In this document: positions 1 through 7,341 of the stretch, piece by piece
Layout: every line of letters begins with the position of its first letter
Numbering within the stretch: the first letter of the stretch is position 1
DNA from: Clostridium sp. CAG:411
Lineage (GTDB): Bacteria; Bacillota; Clostridia; Lachnospirales; Lachnospiraceae
Reading direction: 5' to 3'
Length of the DNA stretch: 9,041 bases
Assembly (NCBI GenBank): GCA_000437275.1
Contig: FR899707.1
Location: 28,744-37,784 of the forward strand
Translations under genes and position numbers: made by a program
The notes under the pieces: generated by a model
What the model was told of the DNA's origin: nothing
Seen by the model: the letters and a program-made list of their open reading frames with translations, nothing else
The model's database searches: none

Positions 1-26
1 TAAAACGAAGGAAAGGAAACAACAAG

Positions 27-314
27 ATGGATAACAGATGGGAACAGGATATAGAAAATATTTCGATTTGTCCATTATGTGGGCGGAAACATCTGATGAA
101 GATTCATATTAACTCAGACTGGGTGAATGGACCTTCTTGTATTTTAGAGGCAGATGGTTGTTATTGCACTTATAGTGATTGTCCATTTGTTTGTGGAAAT
201 GGTCCATGGAATGAGGAAGAACGAAAATGGAACGGTATAAATAAAACTTGGCTAAATCAATATGGACAGCAGGCAAGAGGAACGTGCAGAAGAGAAGAAA
301 CAATGGAAAGTTGA
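27..314 (+). CDS. Small Cys-rich zinc-ribbon protein, Lar-like
   Basis: This 95-residue soluble protein has no membrane segment or signal peptide. It carries a CPLCG knuckle (C15, C18) and a second cysteine cluster (C38, C45, C47, C52, C56), then a Trp/Asn-rich tail with W61-N62, W68-N69 and W75-L-N77. The pattern CPxCG, a second Cys cluster and then a WN motif recalls the Lar/restriction-alleviation family of small zinc ribbons common in phages and Firmicutes, but the spacing is not a clean match, so the function is unknown. Zinc binding is inferred from the cysteines. A purine-rich ribosome binding site (AAGGAAAGG) lies about 8 nt upstream of the ATG. The stop is 10 nt before azlC, so the two are probably co-transcribed. 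The promoter, if any, lies outside the window. Confidence 0.7.
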   Translation: MDNRWEQDIENISICPLCGRKHLMKIHINSDWVNGPSCILEADGCYCTYSDCPFVCGNGPWNEEERKWNGINKTWLNQYGQQARGTCRREETMES

Positions 315-324
315 GGTACTATGC

Positions 325-1044
325 ATGAGAATAAAAAACATGCCGAAAAAGAGCGTTGTTAAGAAAGCATTTATAAAATCCATACCAATTTTATGTAGTT
401 ATCTTTTTGTAAGTATGGCATATGGCATGATGATGGAAAATGTGGGATTTCATTGGTATTACTCTCTATTGGCAAGTGTTACGATTTATACAGGAGCATT
501 TCAATTTGTGCTAATTACATTTTTAAGTAGTGGAGCAGCATGGCTTACCATTGCCGTAACTGCTTTTCTTATGAATAGCAGACAGGCATTTTACAGCCTG
601 TCTTTTGTGGATACATTTCAGGCAATGGGAAAATGGAAATTATACATGATCCATACTATGACTGATGAGACCTATGCAGTAAATTGCACGCTGGATGGAA
701 CGGACAAAGAGAAAAAACAAATTATGTTGCTTGTTGCGTTTTTTAGTAGATGTTACTGGCTTGTGGGAACGGTGGTAGGCGGAGTGATTGGACAATTATT
801 ACCATTGGACTTAAAAGGAATTGATTTTTGTATGACAGCATTGTTTGTAATTATTTTTATGGAACATTGGGAACAGTCGAAAAATCATACACCTGCAATG
901 GTAGGTCTTGTTTGTGCTGTTTTCTGCCTTTTATTGTTTGGACAAAATGCCTTTATGTTGCCTGCGTTACTGTTGGTGTCTGGTATTTTACTTTGTATCA
1001 GTGGAAAAAAAGGAGAAATTGAGGAAGGAAGTGGTGAAAAATGA
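325..1044 (+). CDS. azlC: AzlC family branched-chain amino-acid exporter, large subunit
   Basis: This is a 239-residue integral membrane protein, normal for AzlC (about 230-250). AzlC and AzlD together form an inner-membrane exporter of branched-chain amino acids and analogues such as azaleucine. Family features in order are an early SIPIL...AYGMMM helix, the IYTGAFQFV segment, and the MNSRQAFYSLSF motif matching the family N-S/A-R-x-x-x-Y pattern. Several hydrophobic helices follow and a charged KKGEIEEGSGEK tail ends the protein. I chose the ATG at 325 because TTGAGG sits 8 nt upstream and it begins just ahead of the basic pre-helix region. An in-frame ATG at 262 lies inside the preceding gene without a ribosome binding site. 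The ATG at 321 is in another frame and stops after 13 codons. The stop overlaps the azlD start (ATGA at 1041-1044), implying translational coupling. Confidence 0.93.
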   Translation: MRIKNMPKKSVVKKAFIKSIPILCSYLFVSMAYGMMMENVGFHWYYSLLASVTIYTGAFQFVLITFLSSGAAWLTIAVTAFLMNSRQAFYSLSFVDTFQAMGKWKLYMIHTMTDETYAVNCTLDGTDKEKKQIMLLVAFFSRCYWLVGTVVGGVIGQLLPLDLKGIDFCMTALFVIIFMEHWEQSKNHTPAMVGLVCAVFCLLLFGQNAFMLPALLLVSGILLCISGKKGEIEEGSGEK

Positions 1045-1358
1045 GTACAGAAAGAGTGATTGGTGTTATTTTACTAACCGCAGTTATCACATTTCTACTT
1101 CGTAGTTTGCCATTTCTGATCTTTCGTGGAGAAAGAAAGATGCCAAGACGAGTGATGGAGCTGGGGAAAGTATTACCAGCAGCAATAATGGCAGTGTTAA
1201 TCGTATATTGTATGAAAGATGTGGGGAATGACTTTGCAGGAGATGGAATCTTTAAATGTATTGCGGTACTTGTAGTCGCAGGAAGTTACAAGTGGAAACA
1301 TAATACATTTTTGAGTATTATATTGGGAACGCTATGTTATATGGCATTTGTGAACTGA
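1041..1358 (+). CDS. azlD: AzlD family branched-chain amino-acid exporter, small subunit
   Basis: This 105-residue hydrophobic protein has about four membrane segments. It is the partner of AzlC in branched-chain amino-acid export. The N-terminus (VIGVILLTAVITFLLRSLPF) matches the conserved AzlD start, in which a first helix ends at an R-x-x-P-F motif. A GKVLPAAIMAVLIVYC helix follows, then a K-W-K-H-N-T motif before the last helix, as in the family. The ATG lies in the ATGA overlap with azlC and is preceded by GAGGAAGG. No convincing terminator hairpin follows it, so read-through toward uvrB is possible, although uvrB has its own promoter. Confidence 0.93.
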   Translation: MSTERVIGVILLTAVITFLLRSLPFLIFRGERKMPRRVMELGKVLPAAIMAVLIVYCMKDVGNDFAGDGIFKCIAVLVVAGSYKWKHNTFLSIILGTLCYMAFVN

Positions 1359-1377
1359 TACAACAAGAACAATAAAA

Positions 1378-1391
1378 CGAACAAATGTTTG
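1378..1391. promoter_or_regulatory. SOS box (LexA/DinR operator) of uvrBA
   Basis: CGAACAAATGTTTG matches the Bacillus-type SOS operator CGAACRNRYGTTYC at every position but the last. It is close to palindromic and lies 8 nt upstream of the -35 element of the uvrB promoter. LexA bound here would repress uvrB-uvrA until RecA-stimulated self-cleavage after DNA damage, as known for Firmicute uvrBA. The match is seen directly; the regulation is inferred from family knowledge. Confidence 0.9.
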
Positions 1392-1399
1392 ATTTTTCC

Positions 1400-1429
1400 T
1401 TGCATAGTTCTTTTATTCTATGATATAAT
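1400..1429 (+). promoter_or_regulatory. Sigma-A promoter of uvrBA
   Basis: TTGCAT (1400-1405) is followed after 18 nt by a perfect TATAAT (1424-1429). An extended -10 TG lies at 1421-1422. Transcription would start near 1436, about 45 nt before the uvrB ATG. The adjacent SOS box supports this as the damage-inducible promoter. Confidence 0.85.
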
Positions 1430-1480
1430 TCTAAAAAGGATAGAAAAGAGTCAGCTATTTTACGTGGAGGGATTAAAGAC

Positions 1481-3469
1481 ATGGATCATTTTGTTTTACA
1501 TTCCGAATATAAACCTACGGGGGATCAGCCCGAGGCGATTGAAGCACTTGTCAATGGATTTAAGGATGGCAACCAGTTTCAGACACTATTAGGTGTAACG
1601 GGTTCTGGTAAGACATTTACGATGGCAAATATTATTGAAAAATTGAATAAACCTACGCTTGTGATTGCACATAATAAGACGCTTGCGGCACAGTTATATG
1701 GAGAGTTTAAGGAATTTTTTCCAGAGAATGCAGTGGAGTATTTTGTTTCCTATTATGATTATTATCAACCAGAGGCGTATGTGCCGTCTACAGATACTTA
1801 TATAGAAAAAGATTCTGCGGTGAATGATGAGATTGATAAACTTCGTCATTCTGCTACCTCGGCATTGATGGAGCGAAAAGATGTCATTATCATAGCCAGT
1901 GTATCTTGTATTTATGGATTAGGTAGTCCGGAATTTTATCAAAATATGACAATGTCTCTTCGACCTGGCATGGAGAAGGACAGAGATGAGATGCTGCGAA
2001 AATTAGTGGATATGCAGTATAGTCGAAGTGAGATGGATTTTAAACGTGGTACTTTTCGAGTGCGTGGTGATGTAGTAGAGATTTTTATGGCAAACCAGAC
2101 AGATACAGCCATTCGAGTGGAATTTTTTGGAGATGAAATCGACCGATTGACGGAGATTGATGTGTTGACAGGTAACGTAAAATATGAACTTTCCCATGCG
2201 CATATTTATCCAGCTTCCCATTATGTAGTAGAACCAGATCGTATGGAGCCAGCATTGGCAGCCATTGAAGCGGAGATGCGGGAACAGGCGGAAACGTTTC
2301 GGCATGAGGAAAAATTGCTAGAGGCGCAACGTATTACCGAACGAACACAGTTTGATATAGAAATGTTGCGTGAGACAGGTTTTTGCTCTGGTATTGAGAA
2401 CTATTCCAGACATTTGACGGGGCTGGAGCCGGGACAACCTCCATTTACATTGATTGATTTCTTCCCGGATGACTTTTTGATTTTGGTGGATGAATCCCAT
2501 ATTACGATTCCACAGATACGAGGAATGTATGCAGGAGACCAGTCGCGTAAATCAACATTAGTAGACTATGGTTTCCGTCTGCCTTCTGCAAAAGATAACC
2601 GACCTTTAAACTTTCAGGAATTTGAGAGTAAAATTGACCAGATGTTATTTGTATCTGCCACACCTTCCGTATATGAGGAAGAACACGAATTATTCCGTAC
2701 AGAGCAGATTATCCGTCCTACGGGATTATTGGACCCACCAATTGAGGTGCGTCCAGTTGCAGGACAGGTAGACGATTTAGTGGGAGAGATACGAAAAGAA
2801 ACGAAGAATCATAATAAAGTTCTGGTAACAACACTGACGAAGAAAATGGCAGAAGATTTGACTGACTATTTGCGTGAAATTGGTGTACGGGTGAAATACC
2901 TGCATTCGGATATTGATACACTGGAAAGGTCTGAGATTATCAGAGATATGCGAATGGATGTATTTGACGTATTAGTAGGGATCAACTTGTTGCGAGAAGG
3001 TTTGGATATTCCTGAGATTACATTGGTTGCTATTTTAGATGCAGACAAAGAGGGATTTTTACGTTCGGAAACATCCTTGATTCAGACTGTTGGACGAGCC
3101 GCCAGAAATGCAGAGGGACATGTTATCATGTATGCAGATACTTGGACGGATTCTATGCGAAAAGCCATTGAGGAGACGGAACGAAGAAGAAAGATTCAGC
3201 AGGCATACAATGAAGCACATGGTATTACCCCTACTACAATTAAAAAGGCGGTCAGAGATTTGATTCGCATTTCAAAGAAAGTAGAAGTGCAGAGTCTGGA
3301 TATGGAAAAAGACCCAGAATCTATGAGTAAGAAAGAATTAGAGGCTGCGATAAAGATGATTACGAAAAAGATGCATACAGCGGCAGCAGAATTGGATTTT
3401 GAAGTAGCAGCCCAGCTTCGTGACCAGATGATAGAGTTAAAACAACAATTGTTAGAAATGGAGAAATAA
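1481..3469 (+). CDS. uvrB: Excinuclease ABC subunit B (UvrB)
   Basis: UvrB is the damage-verifying helicase-like subunit of UvrABC nucleotide excision repair. It is loaded by UvrA at lesions, opens the helix, and recruits UvrC for dual incision. The 662 residues match the usual length. Visible motifs are Walker A GVTGSGKT (38-45), the Tyr-rich beta-hairpin YYDYYQPEAYVPSTDTYIEKD (about 91-111) that clamps one strand, and Walker B DESH (337-340). Helicase motifs GINLLREGLDIPE and QTVGRAARN lie in the C-terminal RecA-like domain. A C-terminal UVR domain (about 619-655, LDFEVAAQLRD) contacts UvrC/UvrA. GGAGGG lies 9 nt before the ATG. uvrA follows after 14 nt as one operon, under the SOS box upstream. 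No damage to the frame is visible. Confidence 0.98.
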   Translation: MDHFVLHSEYKPTGDQPEAIEALVNGFKDGNQFQTLLGVTGSGKTFTMANIIEKLNKPTLVIAHNKTLAAQLYGEFKEFFPENAVEYFVSYYDYYQPEAYVPSTDTYIEKDSAVNDEIDKLRHSATSALMERKDVIIIASVSCIYGLGSPEFYQNMTMSLRPGMEKDRDEMLRKLVDMQYSRSEMDFKRGTFRVRGDVVEIFMANQTDTAIRVEFFGDEIDRLTEIDVLTGNVKYELSHAHIYPASHYVVEPDRMEPALAAIEAEMREQAETFRHEEKLLEAQRITERTQFDIEMLRETGFCSGIENYSRHLTGLEPGQPPFTLIDFFPDDFLILVDESHITIPQIRGMYAGDQSRKSTLVDYGFRLPSAKDNRPLNFQEFESKIDQMLFVSATPSVYEEEHELFRTEQIIRPTGLLDPPIEVRPVAGQVDDLVGEIRKETKNHNKVLVTTLTKKMAEDLTDYLREIGVRVKYLHSDIDTLERSEIIRDMRMDVFDVLVGINLLREGLDIPEITLVAILDADKEGFLRSETSLIQTVGRAARNAEGHVIMYADTWTDSMRKAIEETERRRKIQQAYNEAHGITPTTIKKAVRDLIRISKKVEVQSLDMEKDPESMSKKELEAAIKMITKKMHTAAAELDFEVAAQLRDQMIELKQQLLEMEK

Positions 3470-3483
3470 GAGAGGAAAATAAC

Positions 3484-6306
3484 ATGGAACGAAAAAAATA
3501 TATCACCATTCGGGGAGCAAAAGAACATAATTTGAAAAATGTTAATTTACAGATTCCAAGAGACGAATTTGTTGTATTTACCGGATTAAGTGGTTCTGGT
3601 AAATCTTCTTTAGCATTTGATACCATTTATGCAGAAGGACAAAGAAGATACATGGAGTCTCTATCATCCTATGCTCGTATGTTTTTGGGACAGATGGAAA
3701 AGCCACAGGTGGAAAGTATAGAAGGCCTTTCTCCAGCTATTTCTATTGACCAGAAATCTACCAATCGAAATCCACGTTCAACAGTAGGAACTGTGACAGA
3801 AATTTATGACTATTTTCGATTACTGTATGCTCGAATCGGTATTCCACATTGTCCAAAATGTGGAAAGGTGATTAAACACCAGACAGTCGATCAGATGGTG
3901 GATGAAATTTTGCAGCTTCCAGAACGTACCAAGATTCAGCTTCTTGCTCCTGTTGTACGGGGAAGAAAAGGAACCCATGTAAAAGTTTTTGAAAAGGCAA
4001 AAAAGAGTGGTTATGTTCGTGTCATTGTAGATGGCAATCAATATGATCTGTCAGAAGAGATTTCTTTAGATAAAAATATCAAGCATAACATTGAGATTGT
4101 AGTAGACCGTCTGGTAATAAAAGAAGGTTTGGAACAGCGTTTGACAGATTCGGTGGAAAACGTTATGAAATTGGCAGAAGGACTTATGATAGTCGATGTA
4201 ATCGGGCAAAAGCCTATGAACTTTAGCCAGAGTTTTGCCTGCCCGGATTGTGGAATCAGTGTGGATGAAATTGAACCAAGAAGTTTTTCGTTTAATAATC
4301 CTTTTGGTGCTTGTCCTGTTTGTCATGGTATTGGTATTCGAATGGAGTTTTCAGAAGAACTGATTATTCCAGATAAAAGCCTTAGCATTGCAGAGGGAGC
4401 CATTGCAGTGCTTGGATGGCAGTCGGCAACAGATCCAAGCAGTTATACAGGTTCTATCTTAACAGCCCTTGCAAAAGAGTTTCAATTTGACTTAAATACA
4501 CCATATGAGGAACTTTCAGAGGAAGTCAGACATATGTTGCTATATGGAACAGACCGACTTGTAAAAGTATATTATAAGGGACAACGAGGAGAGGGCGTAT
4601 ATGATGTAGTATTTGAAGGAATTCTTGCCAATGTTCGCAGACGTTATCGAGAGACTGGCTCAGAATACACAAAACAAGAATATGAGTCATTTATGGAAAT
4701 CAACAATTGTCAGGAATGTGGTGGAAAAAGATTAAAGAAGGAATCCTTGGCGGTTACGGTAGGCGATAAAAATATTGCAGATGTGACAGAACTATCCATT
4801 TCGGAATTACAAAAGTTCCTTCAGGGGCTTACTTTAACAGAACAACAGGAAAAAATTGGAAAGTTAGTATTGCGAGAAATCAATGCAAGAGTTGGCTTTT
4901 TGATGGACGTTGGATTGGACTACCTTACTTTATCCAGAGCCACAGGAACATTATCGGGTGGTGAGGCGCAGCGTATTCGTCTGGCAACACAGATTGGTTC
5001 TGGATTGGTAGGTGTGCTTTATATTTTGGATGAACCAAGTATCGGTTTGCATCAGAGAGATAATGACAAGTTGTTATTAACCTTAAAGCATTTAAGAGAT
5101 TTGGGAAATACATTGATCGTAGTGGAACATGATGAAGATACCATGTTTGCAGCGGATCATATTGTGGATATTGGACCGGGAGCAGGAAAACTTGGTGGAG
5201 AAGTGATTGCACAGGGAACAGCACAGGAAATTATGGAAAATCCAAATTCAATTACGGGAGCGTATTTGAGTCATCGTATTGAAATACCAGTGCCGAAAGA
5301 GCGAAGAAGGCCAACTGGATTTTTAAAGATAAAAGGTGCCAGACAGAATAACTTGAAAAATATCAATGTAGATATTCCTTTAGGAATCATGACCTGTGTA
5401 ACAGGTGTTTCTGGTTCTGGAAAAAGTTCTTTAGTGAATGAAATCTTATATAAAACATTAGCGAAAAAATTAAATCGTGCCAGATGTATTCCTGGTTTGC
5501 ATAAGACGATTGAGGGAGTAGAGCAGTTAGACAAAGTGATTGCTATTGACCAGTCTCCAATCGGAAGAACTCCGCGTTCCAATCCTGCCACCTATACGGG
5601 CGTATTTGATATGATACGTGAATTATTTGCCACAACAGCAGATGCAAAGGCAAGAGGATATAGCAAAGGACGTTTCAGTTTTAATGTCAAGGGCGGTCGT
5701 TGCGAGGCATGTAGTGGAGATGGTATCAATAAAATAGAAATGAACTTTTTACCAGATGTATATGTAACTTGCGAAGTGTGTGGCGGAAAGCGATACAATC
5801 GAGAGACCTTGGAAGTAAAATACAAAGGAAAGAGTATTTTCGATGTGTTGGATATGACAGTAGAGGAAGCACTTCCGTTTTTTGAGAATATCCCACGTAT
5901 CCGCAATAAGTTGCAAACTTTGTATGATGTAGGGCTTTCTTATGTAAAACTGGGACAACCGTCTACTACATTATCAGGTGGGGAAGCACAACGTATCAAA
6001 TTGGCTACAGAACTTAGTCGAAGAAGTACAGGAAAGACCATTTATATTTTGGATGAACCAACCACAGGATTGCATTTTGCAGATGTGCATAAATTAGTGG
6101 AGATTTTAAGAAAACTTTCCGATGGTGGAAATACGGTGGTGGTTATTGAGCACAATTTAGATGTGATTAAAACCGCAGATTACATTATTGATATTGGACC
6201 AGAAGGTGGCGATAAAGGCGGCACTGTGATTGCCAAGGGAACACCGGAACAGGTAGCCAAAAAGAAAGAATCTTATACAGGACAGTATGTGAAAAAGTAT
6301 TTATAA
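3484..6306 (+). CDS. uvrA: Excinuclease ABC subunit A (UvrA)
   Basis: UvrA is the dimeric ABC-type ATPase that finds bulky DNA lesions and loads UvrB. The 940 residues are typical. The first nucleotide-binding module has Walker A GLSGSGKSS (34-42), signature LSGGEAQR (from 490) and Walker B ending in D516-E517. The second has GVSGSGKSS (641-649), LSGGEAQR (from 830) and D857-E858. Three zinc modules are visible: CPKC (C123, C126) with CQEC (C409, C412); C253, C256, C277 and C280; and C740, C743, C763 and C766. The third binds DNA in the family. AGAGGAAA precedes the ATG. The gene is 14 nt behind uvrB and shares its SOS control. A strong terminator follows 45 nt after the stop. Confidence 0.98.
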   Translation: MERKKYITIRGAKEHNLKNVNLQIPRDEFVVFTGLSGSGKSSLAFDTIYAEGQRRYMESLSSYARMFLGQMEKPQVESIEGLSPAISIDQKSTNRNPRSTVGTVTEIYDYFRLLYARIGIPHCPKCGKVIKHQTVDQMVDEILQLPERTKIQLLAPVVRGRKGTHVKVFEKAKKSGYVRVIVDGNQYDLSEEISLDKNIKHNIEIVVDRLVIKEGLEQRLTDSVENVMKLAEGLMIVDVIGQKPMNFSQSFACPDCGISVDEIEPRSFSFNNPFGACPVCHGIGIRMEFSEELIIPDKSLSIAEGAIAVLGWQSATDPSSYTGSILTALAKEFQFDLNTPYEELSEEVRHMLLYGTDRLVKVYYKGQRGEGVYDVVFEGILANVRRRYRETGSEYTKQEYESFMEINNCQECGGKRLKKESLAVTVGDKNIADVTELSISELQKFLQGLTLTEQQEKIGKLVLREINARVGFLMDVGLDYLTLSRATGTLSGGEAQRIRLATQIGSGLVGVLYILDEPSIGLHQRDNDKLLLTLKHLRDLGNTLIVVEHDEDTMFAADHIVDIGPGAGKLGGEVIAQGTAQEIMENPNSITGAYLSHRIEIPVPKERRRPTGFLKIKGARQNNLKNINVDIPLGIMTCVTGVSGSGKSSLVNEILYKTLAKKLNRARCIPGLHKTIEGVEQLDKVIAIDQSPIGRTPRSNPATYTGVFDMIRELFATTADAKARGYSKGRFSFNVKGGRCEACSGDGINKIEMNFLPDVYVTCEVCGGKRYNRETLEVKYKGKSIFDVLDMTVEEALPFFENIPRIRNKLQTLYDVGLSYVKLGQPSTTLSGGEAQRIKLATELSRRSTGKTIYILDEPTTGLHFADVHKLVEILRKLSDGGNTVVVIEHNLDVIKTADYIIDIGPEGGDKGGTVIAKGTPEQVAKKKESYTGQYVKKYL

Positions 6307-6350
6307 ATACTTAAAAAGGAAGGATACTGTTCACAGAAAGTTATAAAAAT

Positions 6351-6412
6351 AAAAGTTATCGTATCGGCAACATATATTTTGCAGAACATGTGCCGATAGG
6401 GTAACTTTTTTT
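6351..6412 (+). terminator. Rho-independent terminator of uvrBA, probably bidirectional
   Basis: The 5' arm has AAAGTTA (6352-6358) and TATCGGCA (6362-6369). These pair with TGCCGATA (6391-6398) and TAACTTT (6402-6408) across a 3-nt internal mismatch, and a T-run (6406-6412) follows. On the minus strand the same hairpin is followed by an interrupted T-tract (complement of 6340-6354). It should therefore also stop leftward transcription arriving from the invertible segment. Confidence 0.88.
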
Positions 6413-6437
6413 ATAATAGTAATCTAGAAAATAGCTT

Positions 6438-6468
6438 TTGACACCCGAATTTTCTACGCTGCTACGAT
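6438..6468 (+). promoter_or_regulatory. Weak candidate promoter in the left flank of the invertible segment
   Basis: A perfect TTGACA (6438-6443) is followed by TACGAT (6463-6468), but the 19-nt spacer is long. A sigma-28-like alternative, TAGA (6425-6428), 16 nt, CCGAAT (6445-6450), overlaps it. Either would transcribe rightward through the left repeat: antisense to the recombinase now, in its sense direction after inversion. The rest of 6413-6525 holds an isolated TATAAT (6495-6500) without a good -35, and no gene. Confidence 0.2.
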
Positions 6469-6525
6469 TATCCAAAAGAAATGGATGGTTGCAGTATAAT
6501 AATAGAAAAAGTGCAAAAAATAAAT

Positions 6526-6562
6526 AGAACAGGTAACAATCTATAACAAATTGTTACCTGTT
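6526..6562 (+). repeat. Left inverted repeat / recombinase crossover site (IR-L)
   Basis: This is a 37-bp repeat whose reverse complement recurs at 7254-7290 with one mismatch (A6531 against the complement of C7285). Internally it has perfect 13-bp inverted arms, AACAGGTAACAAT (6528-6540) and ATTGTTACCTGTT (6550-6562), around the 9-nt asymmetric spacer CTATAACAA. This is the architecture of a tyrosine-recombinase core site such as loxP (13-8-13). The one mismatch is in the outer arm, which stays with the flank when the spacer is the crossover point. Confidence 0.92.
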
Positions 6563-6583
6563 TCACTAACCTTTGTACTATAT

Positions 6584-6609
6584 ATATCGTGGCAAATTAA
6601 AAAAACTTA
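6584..6609 (-). promoter_or_regulatory. Outward sigma-28/sigma-D-like promoter inside the invertible segment
   Basis: Read on the minus strand, TAAG (6606-6609) is followed after exactly 15 nt by ACGATAT (6584-6590). The flagellar consensus is TAAA-N15-CCGATAT, so the match is 3/4 and 6/7 with the expected spacing. It points left through IR-L toward the terminator behind uvrA. By reflection within the segment it would occupy 7207-7232 on the + strand after inversion and read into csrA-flagellin. The surrounding DNA is very AT-rich, so chance similarity is possible. An overlapping sigma-A reading (TTAAGT, 18 nt, TATATA) is weaker. Confidence 0.5.
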
Positions 6610-6640
6610 ACCCCTAAAAATAAATTTTTTTCATTTTATT

Positions 6641-7219
6641 TTACAAGCTCATTTGAAGGAAAAGAGCATCCTTATCATCTTGGTCGATACACAAATATTT
6701 TTTTGTGATTTCATAAGAGGAATGATTAAAAACACTCATCAGTAGTGCGGGTTCAGCACCTTCCTTCCATGCCTGATAACCAAAGGTTTTTCTAAGAGAA
6801 TGGCAACTGATATGTCCCTCAAACTCTAAATCTCTGGCAGCTCGTTCAATAATGCGATATGCCTGTATTCTGCTGATAGGATAAAGTGGATTTTGTGTAT
6901 TGTAAAATAAATAGGAAGATGGAGTAGGTTCATTAAAGTGTTTTCGGTAAAAGCGTAAAGTTTGTTGAAGAGTCGGATTGATTGGAATTCGGCTTTCTTT
7001 TTTTGTCTTTTTTTCTATTACATAAATATGATTATAAAAATTATTCGTATTTTCATTATACACGTTTTTCCATTTCAAAAGTAAGAGATCACTGATTCGC
7101 AAAGCGGTATTTAGTCCCATAGTAATCAATGTATAGTTTCTGTACTCTTTTCTGTTCAAAAAATATTCTTTTAATGCGTCTATATCCTTTTTATGTTTGA
7201 TCGGTTCACTTGTACTCAT
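6641..7219 (-). CDS. Small tyrosine recombinase (DNA invertase), catalytic domain only
   Basis: This 192-residue protein has the full tyrosine-recombinase active site: R41 in the TALRISDLL box I motif, a beta-hairpin Lys (about K71-K74 in KKTKK), H140-x-x-R143 in HSLRKTFG, H166 in FNHSS, and nucleophile Y175 in ITKKYL. It lacks the roughly 100-residue N-terminal core-binding domain of phage integrases and XerC/D. In size and layout it resembles the FimB/FimE phase-variation invertases (about 200 aa). AAAGGATG precedes the ATG on the minus strand. The start is 35 nt inside the right repeat, so the gene fills nearly the whole segment and moves with it. It probably acts on the two flanking 37-bp sites. 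A solitary integrase remnant is the alternative, but the intact active site and matched sites argue against it. Confidence 0.93.
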   Translation of the reverse strand: MSTSEPIKHKKDIDALKEYFLNRKEYRNYTLITMGLNTALRISDLLLLKWKNVYNENTNNFYNHIYVIEKKTKKESRIPINPTLQQTLRFYRKHFNEPTPSSYLFYNTQNPLYPISRIQAYRIIERAARDLEFEGHISCHSLRKTFGYQAWKEGAEPALLMSVFNHSSYEITKKYLCIDQDDKDALFLQMSL

Positions 7220-7253
7220 AATAACATCCTTTCAATTCTAGTTTTATCTGCAT

Positions 7254-7290
7254 AACAGGTAACAATTTGTTATAGATTGTTACCCGTTCT
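7254..7290 (-). repeat. Right inverted repeat / recombinase crossover site (IR-R)
   Basis: This is the reverse complement of the left repeat with 36 of 37 positions identical. The arms are AACAGGTAACAAT (7254-7266) and ATTGTTACCCGTT (7276-7288) around TTGTTATAG (7267-7275). The spacer is the exact complement of the left spacer, so the two sites face each other head-on. The outer arm carries the only change, which breaks one arm pair. Confidence 0.92.
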
Positions 7291-7341
7291 CCTGAAATGT
7301 AAATGTTGCCAAAAAACAGTTGTCTGGTGGGGAATGTAAAA

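Larger units (their letters stand above)
6526..7290. mobile_element. Invertible DNA segment (inverton) carrying its own tyrosine recombinase
   Basis: The 765-bp unit consists of two oppositely oriented 37-bp sites, one recombinase gene and one outward candidate promoter near the left end. Sites in inverse orientation on one molecule should invert, not excise, the 691 bp between them. The unit lies between the uvrA terminator and csrA-flagellin. No transposase, target duplication or cargo gene is visible. The repeats and catalytic residues are seen directly; inversion and its effect on flagellin are inferred. Confidence 0.82.

Noticed and set aside
262..324. Upstream ATG extending azlC by 21 residues
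   Set aside because: It lies inside the preceding gene, has no ribosome binding site and adds a charged stretch foreign to the AzlC family; the ATG at 325 has well-placed TTGAGG.
321..362. Thirteen-codon reading frame overlapping the azlC start
   Set aside because: The ATG is only 4 nt from the ribosome binding site and the frame stops at once; probably chance.
1379..1397. Terminator after azlD formed by AACAAATGTTTG and the following T-run
   Set aside because: The stem would have an impossible 2-nt loop and few GC pairs; the sequence is an SOS box.
6495..6500. TATAAT in the left flank as a promoter -10
   Set aside because: No -35-like sequence at 16-18 nt and no extended -10 TG.
6526..6562. 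Left repeat as a transcription terminator (13-bp hairpin)
   Set aside because: No proper T-run follows the stem, and the identical inverted copy at 7254-7290 is better explained as a recombination site.
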